From Neopusillimonas aromaticivorans (GTDB taxonomy: Bacteria; Pseudomonadota; Gammaproteobacteria; Burkholderiales; Burkholderiaceae_B), in NCBI RefSeq assembly GCF_030344915.1, contig NZ_CP128233.1:2356001-2420000 (forward strand): a stretch of DNA of 64,000 bases, written 5' to 3'. The translations under genes and the position numbers were made by a program. Under the pieces are notes generated by a model. That model was not told where the DNA came from, did no database searches, and saw nothing but the letters and a program-made list of their open reading frames with translations. This document shows, one piece after another, positions 1-9,909 of this stretch. How positions within the stretch are numbered: position 1 is the stretch's first letter; each line of letters begins with the position of its first letter.

Positions 1-9
1 CGACCTGTC

Positions 10-32
10 AGCCCCTGAAAAAACGAGGGGCT
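10..32. terminator. Small hairpin at window edge
   Basis: Seven-base arms AGCCCCT and AGGGGCT enclose an A-rich loop. There is no following T-run on either strand. It may be the end of a transcript from outside the window. The rest of bases 1-126 shows only a CAGGAG ribosome site before yaaA. Confidence 0.25.
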
Positions 33-126
33 TCGCGCGTGGAACTGGGGCCACCCAACTATTAATTGATGCGAGCGTGCCGGACAAGCGCGCCGCCCTT
101 ACCTGTTATGTCTTCAGGAGTCCGTC

Positions 127-899
127 ATGCTGGTAGTGCTTTCACCCGCAAAAAAACTCGATTACGATTCGCCCGTTCGTACGACCAAACATTCTCAACC
201 TCAGTTTGTGCTGCAGGCACAGGGCCTTATTGACGTATTGCGCCAGAAGTCGGCGACAGAAATTTCCGGCTTGATGAGCTTGAGCGATACGCTGGCCCGG
301 CTGAATGTTGAGCGTTACCAGGCTTGGGAGCCGAAGTTTACGCAAACCAATTCAAGGCAAGCGGTGCTGGCGTTCAATGGTGATGTGTATGAAGGCCTGG
401 ACGCCGCTACGTTGTCTGACGACCAGCTTGACTGGGCGCAGCAGCACGTCGCCATTCTTAGCGGGTTGTATGGTGTTCTGCGCCCGCTTGATCTGATGCA
501 ACCGTATCGTCTTGAAATGGGCACGCGGCTGGCAACCGGGAAGGGCAAAAACCTGTATGACTATTGGGGCACGGAAATTGCCGAATACCTTAATCAGAGT
601 CTGGCGCAGCAAGGTTCTGATGTTATCGTCAACTTGGCCTCAGAAGAGTATTTCAGGTCGGTTGATCAGAAGGTTCTTAAGGCCAGGGTGGTGCAGTGTG
701 TGTTCCAGGACGAAAAAACGGCACCTGGAAAATCATCAGTTTTTATGCCAAGCGTGCCCGGGGGTTGATGGCCCGGTACATTGTTGATCATCGCATTGAT
801 GAGCCCGAACAACTCAAGGGGTTCAACGTTGACGGCTATGCGTTTTATCCAGAGGCCTCCACCGATCTGAAGCTTGTGTTTCGTCGGCCGGAACAGTGA
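127..899 (+). CDS. yaaA: Peroxide stress protein YaaA (DUF328), frameshifted
   Basis: YaaA/UPF0246 family proteins limit intracellular free iron under peroxide stress and bind DNA; they are cytosolic. The start follows CAGGAG, and the protein opens with the family motif SPAKKLD (residues 6-12). The first frame runs to 768 and ends in a non-family tail after DEK. The family C-terminus (GTWKIISFYAKRARG, then NVDGYAF) continues in another frame to 899. Adding one A to the A6 run near 713-718 restores a 257-residue protein, the usual length. The break is most likely a sequencing artefact. An MFS gene follows 9 bp later on the same strand and may be cotranscribed. Confidence 0.9.
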
Positions 900-908
900 C
901 GGTTTCGC

Positions 909-2135
909 ATGAGCAACGCATCCCGTATTTTCCTGTTCTTTTCCCTGGGTTATTTTGTCTCGTATCTGTACCGTGGCGTCAACATCGGGTTTTCTACGTT
1001 TCTGACGTCTGAAATCGGTTTGTCGGCGGCTGATCTTGGGGTCCTGACCAGTCTGTATTTTCTGGGCTTTGCCATGACGCAAATTCCCGTTGGTGCAGCG
1101 TTGGACACCTGGGGCCCCCGTCGCGTCAACGGCGTACTGATTTTGTTTGCTGCAGCAGGTTCCGTGATCTTTGGTCTAAGCGACTCGATGTGGGGGCTGA
1201 TGCTGGGGCGGCTGGTTATCGGTATAGGGGTCGCGGTGTGTCTGGGAGCAGCAATGCAGGCCATGGCGTTCACGTTTCCGATGCACCGGCTACCCATGAT
1301 TAACGGGGCGGTGGTCGCCATTGGCGGGTTGGGCGGTGCGGTAGTGGGTACGCCGCTCTCGCTGGCGCTGGATGTGGTGACGTGGCGTAGCGCCAGTCTG
1401 TGGCTGGCCGGGTTTACGGTGGTGGTATCGTGTTTGTTGTTGTTTGGTGTGAAAGATACCGGGCCGTTGCAGGGGCGCAAACGGCCCTCGATGAAGGAGC
1501 AGTTGAAAGGCACCCTTGAAATTGCCGGTAGTCGCGTGTTCTGGCAGATTCTGCTTTTCCCGGCGGTTGTTGCCAGTACGTTCTATGCGGTCCAGTCGTT
1601 GTGGGTCAAGCCGTTTCTTCTGGATGTGAATCACCTGCCGCAGTCAACGGTTGATGGCCTGGTGTCATTGCTGGGCATTTCTGCCGTGGTGGGCAGTGCG
1701 GCGTCAGGACTGGTGGCGCGCCGTGTCGAAAAGCTCGGTATCGGCCTTTATCATTTCACGGGTTTGTTGCTGGCGTTGCTGGTAGTGGTTCAACTGTTGA
1801 TCTTGGCCGGAGCGCCGTTGCCCCAGTCGGTGTTCTGGGCCGCCTACGGATTTCTGGGCGGGACCAACACCCTGATTTACGCCGTGCTGGTGGAAACGTT
1901 CCCGCGCACTATGCTGGGGCGTGTGGCCACAACATCCAATATGCTGGTGTTCTTCCTTATTTTCGCGTTCCAGAACGCCATCGGCTGGGTTATCGAGTTG
2001 TGGCAGCCCGTTGCGCCCGGGGTGTACCCGGCGCAGGCGCACATTGTGGCCTGGGCGCTTGTCCTTGCACTGCAGGTCGCGGCCGGCATCTGGTACTTTG
2101 CCAGCCAGTCTCCCAAGCCAATCAGGGAAGGTTAA
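909..2135 (+). CDS. MFS family transporter
   Basis: A 408-residue hydrophobic protein with about 12 predicted membrane segments in two halves of six, separated by a basic cytoplasmic loop near residue 190-200 (GPLQGRKRPSMKEQLKG). This is the layout of the major facilitator superfamily. The N-terminal half contains glycine-rich helices and a loop after TM2 (LDTWGPRRVNG), which fits the conserved MFS motif A position. Substrate cannot be read from sequence; general resemblance is to small-molecule/metabolite MFS carriers of the inner membrane. The frame is uninterrupted. It converges with the next gene, whose stop is only 16 bp away. Confidence 0.85.
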   Translation: MSNASRIFLFFSLGYFVSYLYRGVNIGFSTFLTSEIGLSAADLGVLTSLYFLGFAMTQIPVGAALDTWGPRRVNGVLILFAAAGSVIFGLSDSMWGLMLGRLVIGIGVAVCLGAAMQAMAFTFPMHRLPMINGAVVAIGGLGGAVVGTPLSLALDVVTWRSASLWLAGFTVVVSCLLLFGVKDTGPLQGRKRPSMKEQLKGTLEIAGSRVFWQILLFPAVVASTFYAVQSLWVKPFLLDVNHLPQSTVDGLVSLLGISAVVGSAASGLVARRVEKLGIGLYHFTGLLLALLVVVQLLILAGAPLPQSVFWAAYGFLGGTNTLIYAVLVETFPRTMLGRVATTSNMLVFFLIFAFQNAIGWVIELWQPVAPGVYPAQAHIVAWALVLALQVAAGIWYFASQSPKPIREG

Positions 2136-2151
2136 ACCGCGCTTGCGGGGT

Positions 2152-4364
2152 TCAGGCTGTTGCGGGCTGCAATGCCCGCATTTCCTGCCGGATCAGCTGG
2201 GTGGCCTTGACCATCTGACGCATCGGGTAAGCCAGTGCGGCCAGTTCGCCTTCGGTTTCAATCGATTGCGGCGGGTTGCCCTCATGGTCGTCAAGGAACT
2301 GTTCAATGGCTTCCAGCGATTGTTGAATTCCGGGCGGGATTTCCGGCAGCTGTGCCAGTAGCGGTATTGCGGCACTGATTTGCGACGCCAGCAGGTGATT
2401 CTGGATCAGGAGGTGATTCAGTTCGGGCACATTGCGTTGTCGGCTGGCGGGCTCTGACATCATGCGGTAGAACGCTGCCGTGAAGTTGCCCAAAGCAATG
2501 TAGGCGTTTTTGCGGGTCAGGCGCCAGGCGACATCGGCCTCTTCCAGTTCACGCGTCAGGCGCTGGCGCGTGTCTGCGTCAAGGGTGGTGTCCTGGATCA
2601 GTTGGCGACCCAGTGCCGCGTAGTGCATGCCCGCCCTGAAAAAGCGGGCATTGGCGTTTTTGGCGGCGGTAGCCAACGACCCCATGAAGTTGTGTTCCCA
2701 CCAGGGCAAGATATAGCTGCAGCCCAAGGCCAATGCGCTGCCGATCAGTGTGTCGATAAGGCGTTCGCCAATCAGGAAGTTGGTGGCGGGCGAAATAAGG
2801 TGAAAGGCCAGCAAAATGCACAATGTATTCAGTGCGCCGGAGATCATGAAGTTGACCTGCACCATGCTGTAGCCCAGGATGCAGGCGGTGACCAGAATGG
2901 TGAAATACATATTCAGGCTGGGTTCAAAATTGAATACGAGCAAGGCCAACATGCAGCCGATAAAGGTTCCGGCCAGACGGAACAGGTTGCGTTGCCGCGT
3001 CAGGGCGTAACCCGGTTTCATGACCACCACCGTGGTCAGGATGATCCAGTAGCCGTGAATTTCAAGGGCGGCACTGCCGTCGCTGGTTGTCATCAGTGCC
3101 GTCAGAACCGCATCAATCAGCAGGCCTAGCGTGGCGGCAATGGCGACCCGAACTGAATAGCGAAAGCTGGGCGAGTCCAGGCGCAGGTTGCTGGTGATCA
3201 TGCCCAGGCGAAGTTCATTGTGCGACAGGAAACGGCCCAGGGTCTTGTCCAGACGGGTATCCACCAGCTTGAGGCTGGCTTCGGGCTGGGTATGCTCTGA
3301 AAGTCGTTCAACGATTCGTGTGGCGTTGCGAAGGCGTCGCAGCACCTGAACCAGCAGGGCATAGACTTCCGGGCTGGATTCGCTCAGGCCTTGCTGGCGG
3401 TATTGTTCCAGTTCGTACTCCATGGCACGGATCTCGGCTTTGACACTGCTGCGCTCTGTTACTGCCCGGTCGCGTGCGACATCCAGCGCCACCTGCCTGA
3501 CATTGTTGGCCAGTTTGCGCAGCGCATCGCGTGCGAACAATAAAAAATCGCTTTCGGGCAAGGTGCGGTGCAGGGTGCTGTAATCGGTTTGTGTGGCCAC
3601 CAGCGTATCCAGCAGGGCGACCATGTCGATGAAAATGTTGAGGGCGGCATAGCGTTGGCGGTCCGAGCGCGATTTCCCGGTTGGCAGTTCACGCAGAACG
3701 GTATTGCGCGCGGCTTGCTGGCTTTCGGTCATCGCCGATTGCTTGCGCATCAGGTCCCGGTAAGATGCTTCAAGATCGGCATGGACGTCATAGAGGCGCG
3801 ATCGGCCGTCGACGTAATCGGCGGTGGCAAACAGGGCAACCGATAAGGCTTGTTGTTCTTCGCGGTGCCAGAAGATTTTGTGTACGGTGCTGCTGTAAAT
3901 GAAATAGAACAGCCCGCCGCAAAAAGAACTGAATGAATGCACCAGGACATCGTGGGGGCCAGTGCCTCGCGCATGGTCAGGGTCATGATGAACAGGCAGG
4001 CGTAACCCATCAGGCCACCCTGGCGGCCGTAAACCGTGAACATCGAGAACAAAAAGCACAAGCCCGGAATGACGAACCAGATCAGGGTGTCGTGGGAAGC
4101 GCTCAGCCCTGTGATGATGGTAGTGGTTGTGCCCAGCAAGACGGCGCCCAGCATGGTGTTTACGCTATAGCGGCGTGGGCTGCCGGGTTGGTCGATCACG
4201 GCAACGCAGGCGGCGCCAATCGAGGCCACCATGCCCAGCGCATATTCGCCCAGAACCATGCCCCCGAACAGGGCCGGAATGATCACGCCGGTGGCCTGTC
4301 GTAACCCGCCAAAAAAATAGTGGCTGTAGAAGAAGCGTTGCAGAAGCGGCAGGGTGACGGTCAT
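2152..4364 (-). CDS. FUSC/YccS-type inner-membrane protein, frameshifted
   Basis: Reconstructed 737-residue protein with two hydrophobic blocks (residues about 15-150 and about 380-510), each with five or six predicted helices, and two soluble regions. The long middle region holds charged helices (DLEASYRDLMRKQ). This is the YccS/YhfK/AaeB FUSC architecture, linked in the literature to efflux of aromatic acids or to envelope stress; the actual substrate is unknown. The N-terminal frame starts at 4364 and the rest lies in another frame ending at 2152. Adding one T (minus strand) to the T5 run near 3921-3925 joins ...CIHSVLF to CGGLFYF. The gene diverges from ilvI. Confidence 0.8.
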
Positions 4365-4587
4365 TTTTCAGTGATGCGGAAAGAGTAGGGGTTAAAGGTG
4401 GGTTGACCCAGACAACCCCGCAGTTGTCTGAAATGATACGACAGCTTCGCCAGGTTCTGAGGGGGTATTCCGTGTCCACGCCTGAGTGCCGGAAGCGATT
4501 CACGCGTGTTTGAAATAAGCTGAAGCAATTTTCGTGCCTTTTATGCCGCATTCACCATCGCATCATTGTCATAAAGGGCATTGCTAT

Positions 4588-4616
4588 TTGATTCCGTTGC
4601 TGCAACGCGGTAAATT
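4588..4616 (+). promoter_or_regulatory. Candidate sigma70 promoter for ilvI
   Basis: TTGATT (4588-4593), a 17-bp spacer, and TAAATT (4611-4616) make the best -35/-10 pair seen in the 572-bp gap between the FUSC gene and ilvI. It would give a leader of about 315 nt. This is a match to consensus only. Confidence 0.45.
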
Positions 4617-4936
4617 AGTGGACTAGCTCGCCTAATACCATCGGCGGGTTGTGCAAGGTTCAGTTGTGCAGGCCTACCCGCCTGGCTTTTTGCGCCGAAT
4701 TTAACGTGCTGTTGGCCACGTCAAAAGCGTCGTGTCAACGCTTTCCGTTTCTACCTATTGCATTCGCCCGAATGCGTGTGCTGCATCTCGATGGGTGTCT
4801 GCCGAAACGGCAAGGTATCTGGGTGGCGTGGTTCCGTGAATCACAAAGCGCCAGTTTATGTTGCCGCCTTTGGTAAAACCCGGGCCAACAGGCCGGTCGG
4901 GGTTTCAGTGCCGGTTACGAAAGGAATTTATACATT
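4617..4936 (+). promoter_or_regulatory. Long structured 5' leader of the ilv operon
   Basis: About 320 bases without a convincing gene precede ilvI. Visible hairpins are: GGCGGGT/ACCCGCC (4643-4682) with two copies of GTTGTGCA in and beside its loop; ACGTG/CACGT (4704-4721); AAAGCG/CGCTTT (4724-4744); and AAACCC/GGGTTT (4876-4905) with an inner GGCC-AACA-GGCC, ending about 31 nt before the ilvI start. An open frame at 4649-4876 crosses the region but has no run of Ile, Leu or Val codons, so classical peptide attenuation is not supported. Betaproteobacterial ilvI/ilvH genes are reported to carry a conserved 'ilvH RNA' leader motif; whether this is one needs a covariance search. The remaining 4365-4587 shows nothing clear. 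Confidence 0.5.
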
Positions 4937-6661
4937 ATGGAACTCAATGGCGCCGATATCGTCGTACGCTGCCTCGCCGAACAAGGTGTAGACCACATTT
5001 TCGGTTATCCCGGCGGCGCGGTCCTCTACATTTACGACGCGATTTACAAGCAAGATAATTTCAAGCACATCCTGGTTCGTCACGAACAGGCCGCTGTGCA
5101 TGCGGCCGATGCCTATTCGCGCTCATCCGACAAGGTCGGGGTTGCACTGGTGACCAGCGGTCCGGGTCTGACCAATGCGGTTACGGGTATTGCAACGGCT
5201 TACATGGACTCCATTCCTATGGTGATCCTGAGCGGTCAGGTGGCTACAACAGCCATCGGCCAGGATGCTTTCCAGGAGTGTGATGCCATCGGCATTACAC
5301 GGCCCTGCGTGAAGCACAATTTCCTGGTGCGTGATGTCAAAGACCTTGCCGACATCATGCGCAAGGCGTTTTACATTGCCAAAACCGGTCGTCCCGGCCC
5401 TGTGCTGGTCGATATTCCGAAAGACATTACCGTTGCAACGTGCAAGTACAGCGCCCCGCGCGAAGAAGTGTCGCTGCGTTCGTACACGCCCGTCGTCAAA
5501 GGTCATCAGGGTCAGATCAAGAAAGCCGTACAAATGTTGCTGGCTGCCGAGCGACCCATGATCTATTCTGGCGGCGGTGTGGTCCTGTCTGATGCCTCCT
5601 CCGAATTACGCCAGCTGGTCGAGCTCGTGGGGGCACCTTGCACCAATACGCTCATGGGCCTGGGGGCATTCCCCTCTACCGACGAGAAATTTGTTGGTAT
5701 GCCGGGTATGCACGGTACCTATGAAGCCAATATGGCCATGCAGAACTGTGATGTGCTGGTGGCTGTCGGTGCACGTTTTGATGATCGTGTGATTGGCAAT
5801 CCCAAGCATTTTGCGCAAAACCAGCGCAAGATCATTCATATCGATATCGACCCGTCGTCCATTTCCAAACGCGTCAAGGTCGATGTGCCCATCGTTGGCA
5901 GCGTCAAAGACGTGCTTCAAGAATTTAACGCCATGTACGCCCAAATGGCCGCGGCAGAGTCGCGTACCGACGCGGCACGCCTGGCCGACTGGTGGAAGCA
6001 GATCACGACCTGGCGCGGAAAAGAGTGCCTGAAGTTCAAGAACTCCAGCAGCGTCATCAAGCCTCAGTTCGTTGTCCAGACCCTTTGGGAAGTCACTGGT
6101 GGTCAGGCGATCGTTACATCCGATGTGGGTCAGCACCAGATGTGGGCGGCGCAGTACTATGGCTTCGACGAGCCGCGTCGCTGGATCAATTCAGGTGGTT
6201 TGGGCACCATGGGTGTGGGCTTGCCCTACGCTATGGGCGCGCAAATGGCCAACCCCGGGCGTGACGTTGCCGTCATTACGGGCGAAGGCTCCATCCAGAT
6301 GAACATCCAGGAACTGTCAACCTGCAAGCAGTATGGTCTGACACCCAAGATCCTGTGTCTTAACAACCGCTATCTGGGCATGGTCCGCCAATGGCAGCAA
6401 ATTGACTACGGCTCGCGTTATTCCGAATCGTACATTGATGCCTTGCCCGATTTCGTCAAACTGGTCGAAAGTTACGGGCACGTGGGTATCCGCATTGACA
6501 AGCCTGCCGATGTCGAGCCTGCGCTGCGCGAAGCGTTTACCCGCTACAAAGACCGCCTGGTCTTCCTTGATTTCATTACTGACCAGACCGAGAACGTTTG
6601 GCCGATGGTCAAGGCCGGCCGTGGCCTGACTGAAATGATGCTGGGTTCAGAAGAGTTGTAA
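4937..6661 (+). CDS. ilvI: Acetolactate synthase, large (catalytic) subunit
   Basis: Catalyses the ThDP-dependent condensation of pyruvate with pyruvate or 2-oxobutyrate, the first common step to valine, leucine and isoleucine. It has 574 residues, the normal length. Visible features are FGYPGGAVLYIYDA near the N-terminus, the ThDP-activating glutamate E50 (RHEQAAVHAADAY), the central FAD-type domain, and the C-terminal ThDP/Mg motif around residues 450-480, reading GEGSIQMNIQELSTC then NNRYLGMVRQW. The usual GDGS is GEGS here. The ATG at 4937 follows AAGGA by 11 bp. It is the first gene of ilvI-ilvH-ilvC; ilvH begins 10 bp after its stop. Confidence 0.96.
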   Translation: MELNGADIVVRCLAEQGVDHIFGYPGGAVLYIYDAIYKQDNFKHILVRHEQAAVHAADAYSRSSDKVGVALVTSGPGLTNAVTGIATAYMDSIPMVILSGQVATTAIGQDAFQECDAIGITRPCVKHNFLVRDVKDLADIMRKAFYIAKTGRPGPVLVDIPKDITVATCKYSAPREEVSLRSYTPVVKGHQGQIKKAVQMLLAAERPMIYSGGGVVLSDASSELRQLVELVGAPCTNTLMGLGAFPSTDEKFVGMPGMHGTYEANMAMQNCDVLVAVGARFDDRVIGNPKHFAQNQRKIIHIDIDPSSISKRVKVDVPIVGSVKDVLQEFNAMYAQMAAAESRTDAARLADWWKQITTWRGKECLKFKNSSSVIKPQFVVQTLWEVTGGQAIVTSDVGQHQMWAAQYYGFDEPRRWINSGGLGTMGVGLPYAMGAQMANPGRDVAVITGEGSIQMNIQELSTCKQYGLTPKILCLNNRYLGMVRQWQQIDYGSRYSESYIDALPDFVKLVESYGHVGIRIDKPADVEPALREAFTRYKDRLVFLDFITDQTENVWPMVKAGRGLTEMMLGSEEL

Positions 6662-6671
6662 GGACAGAATC

Positions 6672-7163
6672 ATGAAACATGTAATTTCCATTCTTCTTGA
6701 AAACGAACCCGGTGCGCTGTCGCGTGTGGTTGGCCTGTTTTCGGCGCGTGCCTACAACATCGAAACCCTGACGGTGGCACCCACTGAAGACGAAACCCTG
6801 TCGCGCATGACCCTGGTTACCCAGGGTTCTGACGATGTCATCGAGCAAATCACCAAACACCTGAACCGCCTCATCGAGGTGGTCAAGGTGGTTGATTTGT
6901 CTGAAGGTCCGCACATCGAACGTGAGCTGATGCTGATCAAAGTGCGCGCTGTAGGTAAAGAGCGCGAAGAAATCAAGCGCATGGCGGATATCTTCCGTGG
7001 TCGTATCATTGACGTTACCGACAAAAGCTACACCATCGAACTCACCGGAGACCAGCGCAAGATCGAGGCCTTTATTGGTGCCCTCGATCGCAGTGCCATT
7101 CTTGAAACCGTCCGTACCGGTGTCTCGGGTATCGGTCGGGGCGAACGTGTTCTAAAATTGTAA
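6672..7163 (+). CDS. ilvH: Acetolactate synthase, small (regulatory) subunit
   Basis: The 163-residue partner of IlvI; it activates the catalytic subunit and confers valine feedback inhibition. Residues 1-75 form an ACT domain (ISILLENEPGALSRVVGLFS, then YNIETLTV) and the C-terminal half is the conserved ALS-small-subunit domain ending in GERVLKL. The ribosome site TAAGGA overlaps the ilvI stop, indicating translational coupling. The frame is intact. Confidence 0.96.
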   Translation: MKHVISILLENEPGALSRVVGLFSARAYNIETLTVAPTEDETLSRMTLVTQGSDDVIEQITKHLNRLIEVVKVVDLSEGPHIERELMLIKVRAVGKEREEIKRMADIFRGRIIDVTDKSYTIELTGDQRKIEAFIGALDRSAILETVRTGVSGIGRGERVLKL

Positions 7164-7177
7164 TCATGCCGTATCGC

Positions 7178-7201
7178 TGGCCCGCCTGTGGTGGCGGGCC
7201 A
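7178..7201 (+). terminator. Hairpin between ilvH and ilvC
   Basis: Arms TGGCCCGCC (7178-7186) and GGCGGGCCA (7193-7201) close a 6-base loop, followed by TTGTTTAAC rather than a clean T-run. It is probably an intra-operon attenuator or mRNA-stability element, allowing separate levels of IlvC. Confidence 0.5.
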
Positions 7202-7267
7202 TTGTTTAACCATCCTTGTAAACTGCGCCGTCGCGGTTTCCAAAAAATCATGCTTGGAGCTTTATAA

Positions 7268-8283
7268 ATGAAAGTTTTTACGACAAAGATTGTGACCTCT
7301 CGCTGATCAAGGGCAAACAGGTTGCCATTATTGGTTACGGTTCGCAGGGCCACGCACATGCCCTGAACTTGCACGAATCCGGGGTCAACGTCGTTGTCGG
7401 CCTGCGCAAAAACGGTGCGTCCTGGTCCAAGGCCGAAAACGCCGGCCTGAAGGTGGCTGAAGTGGCTGACGCCGTCAAAAGCGCCGACCTGGTCATGATC
7501 CTGTTGCCTGACGAAAACATCGCCCAGGTTTACCGCACCCAGATTGACGCCAACCTCAAGCCTGGGGCTGTGCTGGCATTTGCTCACGGCTTCAACGTTC
7601 ACTATGGTCAGGTTCAGCCTCGCGCCGACGTTGACGTCGTCATGGTAGCCCCCAAGGCACCCGGTCACACTGTTCGCGGCACATACCGCCAGGGTGGTGG
7701 CGTTCCCGCGCTGGTTGCTGTGTATCAAGACAAATCCGGCTCCGCCCGCGACATCGCCTTGTCGTACGCCAGCGCCATTGGTAGCGGCCGTGCCGGTATC
7801 ATCGAAACCAACTTCCGCGAAGAAACCGAAACCGACTTGTTCGGCGAGCAAGCCGTTCTGTGCGGTGGTGCTGTTGAGCTGATCAAAGCCGGTTTTGAAA
7901 CACTGGTTGAAGCAGGTTACGCCCCTGAAATGGCTTACTTCGAGTGCCTGCACGAGCTCAAGCTGATTGTCGACCTGATCTACGAAGGCGGCATTGCGAA
8001 CATGAACTACTCGATTTCGAACAACGCTGAATATGGTGAATATGTTACTGGCCCGCGTATCGTTACCGAAGACACCAAGAACGCAATGCGTCAGGTTCTG
8101 AAGGACATCCAGACCGGCGAATATGCCAAGAGCTTTATCCTGGAAAACCAGGCTGGCGCACCGACACTGATTTCGCGTCGTCGCATCAATGCTGAATCGC
8201 AAATCGAACAGGTGGGTGGCAAGCTGCGCGCCATGATGCCCTGGATTGCGGCCAACAAGCTGGTTGACCAGTCCAAGAACTAA
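7268..8283 (+). CDS. ilvC: Ketol-acid reductoisomerase (NADP+), frameshifted at codon 5
   Basis: Converts acetolactate or acetohydroxybutyrate to the dihydroxy acid using Mg2+ and NADPH. The original start is ATG 7268. The read has MKVF then leaves frame; adding one T to the T5 run at 7276-7280 gives MKVFYDKDCDLSLIKG and exactly 338 residues, the class I length. Seen after correction: Rossmann motif GYGSQGHAHALNL (about 24-36), AHGFNVHYGQ with the catalytic His, ETDLFGEQAVLCGG (Mg ligands Asp/Glu) and ECLHELKLIVDLIYEGG. An internal start at 7369 would remove the nucleotide-binding loop, so it is not credible. Third gene of the ilv operon. Confidence 0.94.
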
Positions 8284-8301
8284 CGCTCCGGCTAAAAACT
8301 G

Positions 8302-8353
8302 GCGGGGTCAGGTCGCATGCCAGGCTTGCAAGACCTGGCCCCGCTGTTTTTTT
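8302..8353 (+). terminator. Rho-independent terminator after ilvC
   Basis: GCGGGGTCAGGTC pairs with GACCTGGCCCCGC across a loop and is followed by TGTTTTTTT (T7 at 8347-8353). It closes the ilv operon 20-70 bp after the ilvC stop. Confidence 0.8.
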
Positions 8354-8365
8354 GCCTTTTAATCT

Positions 8366-9028
8366 ATGCACAAACCTTCCTATCCGCACCCCATCATTGC
8401 CCGTGAAGGCTGGCCATTTCTGGCCGGTATCGTGGCTATTTCCATTCTGGTTACCTTCTGGTCGCCGGCGGTGTCCGTCATTTTCTGGCTGTTGTCGCTG
8501 TTCGTCCTGCAATTTTTCCGTGATCCGGCCCGTATGGCGCCTGACGGTGAAAACAATGTGCTCAGTCCGGCCGATGGTCGTATTGTGGCGGTTGAAGAGG
8601 TCGATGACACCTATGCTGGCCGACGTGCGCTCAAGATCAGTGTGTTCATGAATGTTTTCAACGTGCACTCCAACCGGGCGCCCGTGACGGGCACGGTGGT
8701 GTCCGTTGATTATTTTCCTGGCAAGTTTGTCAATGCCGCGCTCGACAAGGCTTCGCTCGAAAACGAGCGGAATGCGACGGTCATTCGCGCTGCATCGGGG
8801 CATGTGGTGACTGCGGTCCAGGTCGCTGGTCTGGTCGCCAAGCGCATTCTTTGTTACGCTAAACCGTGTGACCAACTGTTTGCAGGGCAGCGTTATGGCT
8901 TCATCCGGTTTGGATCGAGGGTCGATGTTTACCTGCCTCTGGGGTCGCGTCCGCGTGTCTCTATTGGTGACAAGGTCAGTGCGACCAGCACGGTTCTGGC
9001 CGAACTGCCCGAACAGCCCGCTGTCTGA
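8366..9028 (+). CDS. psd: Phosphatidylserine decarboxylase proenzyme
   Basis: Makes phosphatidylethanolamine from phosphatidylserine at the inner membrane. At 220 residues it belongs to the short PSD-A type. Two hydrophobic segments lie at about residues 17-50; FFRDPAR and LSPADGRIV follow, then FMNVFNVHSNRAPV. The self-cleavage site is the Gly-Ser of RFGSRVDVYLP (Gly183/Ser184), which yields the pyruvoyl cofactor on the small chain. The frame is intact. pssA starts 41 bp downstream, so the two successive enzymes of the pathway are adjacent. Confidence 0.93.
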   Translation: MHKPSYPHPIIAREGWPFLAGIVAISILVTFWSPAVSVIFWLLSLFVLQFFRDPARMAPDGENNVLSPADGRIVAVEEVDDTYAGRRALKISVFMNVFNVHSNRAPVTGTVVSVDYFPGKFVNAALDKASLENERNATVIRAASGHVVTAVQVAGLVAKRILCYAKPCDQLFAGQRYGFIRFGSRVDVYLPLGSRPRVSIGDKVSATSTVLAELPEQPAV

Positions 9029-9069
9029 GTACGACAGCGCTTGCCGAACACGCTCTCCCGAGTCTGACT

Positions 9070-9827
9070 ATGCCTAATTCCTTTTCCGACGAAACCCGGC
9101 GCCGACGCAGCATTTACCTGCTGCCCAATGCGTTCACGACGGCTAACCTGTTTGCGGGGTTTTATGCCATTGTCCAGGCGATCAATGGTCGCTATGAACT
9201 GGCGGCCATCGCCATTTTCATGGCGATGGTATTTGACGGGATGGATGGGCGGGTCGCCCGTCTGACCAACACCCAGTCGGCATTTGGTGAGCAATATGAT
9301 TCATTGTCCGACATGACTTCGTTTGGTATCGCGCCTGCGCTGATCATCTACGAGTGGTCATTGCAGGGGCTCGGGCGTTGGGGTTGGCTGGCTGCATTTA
9401 TTTATGTGGTGGGGGCAGCGTTGCGTCTGGCCCGTTTCAACACCAATATTGCGGTTGTCGACAAGCGTTTTTTTCAAGGTTTGCCCAGTCCTGCCGCCGC
9501 CGCATTGGTGGCAGGGTATATGTGGCTGGCTGTCGATAACAAGTTTGCGTTGCAAGACCACACCATTGCCTGGGTTGGTTTTACCCTGACGGTTTATGCC
9601 GGTATTGCCATGGTGACCAATTTGCCGTTCTACAGCGGAAAGTCATTTGCCTTGGGCCGTAGCGTCCCGTTCTGGGGTATTTTGGTGGTGGTGGCGGCTT
9701 TTGTGTTCGTCTCCAGTGATCCTCCGCTGGTCTTGTTTGGTTTGTTTGTGGTGTATGGCCTGTCGGGTTGGGGGTGATGTTGTGGCGTATACGCAAGGCG
9801 CGCCAGTTGGGGGCCCGTCGCGCCTGA
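9070..9827 (+). CDS. pssA: CDP-diacylglycerol-serine O-phosphatidyltransferase, 3' frameshift
   Basis: Forms phosphatidylserine, the substrate of Psd, from CDP-diacylglycerol and serine. It is a multi-pass membrane protein. The CDP-alcohol phosphotransferase signature is clear: FDGMDGRVARL followed by FGEQYDSLSD, supplying the four conserved Asp. The read stops early at 9777 after YGLSGWG. Adding one G to the G5 run at 9770-9774 extends it to a TGA at 9825-9827 with the basic tail WRIRKARQLGARRA, giving 252 residues. Confidence 0.9.
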
Positions 9828-9909
9828 GCCTGAAAATGCGGTGGCTGAAATGCCGGCGCGTTATACCTGAATAATGTGCGGGCCCAGATCAGGGCCCGGG
9901 TCCAGATCC

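Noticed and set aside
4649..4876. Leader-peptide gene for ilv attenuation
   Set aside because: The frame lacks runs of Ile, Leu or Val codons and has no ribosome site, so classical attenuation is not supported.
7072..8202. Long minus-strand frame (376 codons) opposite ilvC
   Set aside because: It is antisense to a clear, conserved gene, has no ribosome site or family resemblance, and its composition follows from the codon bias of ilvC.
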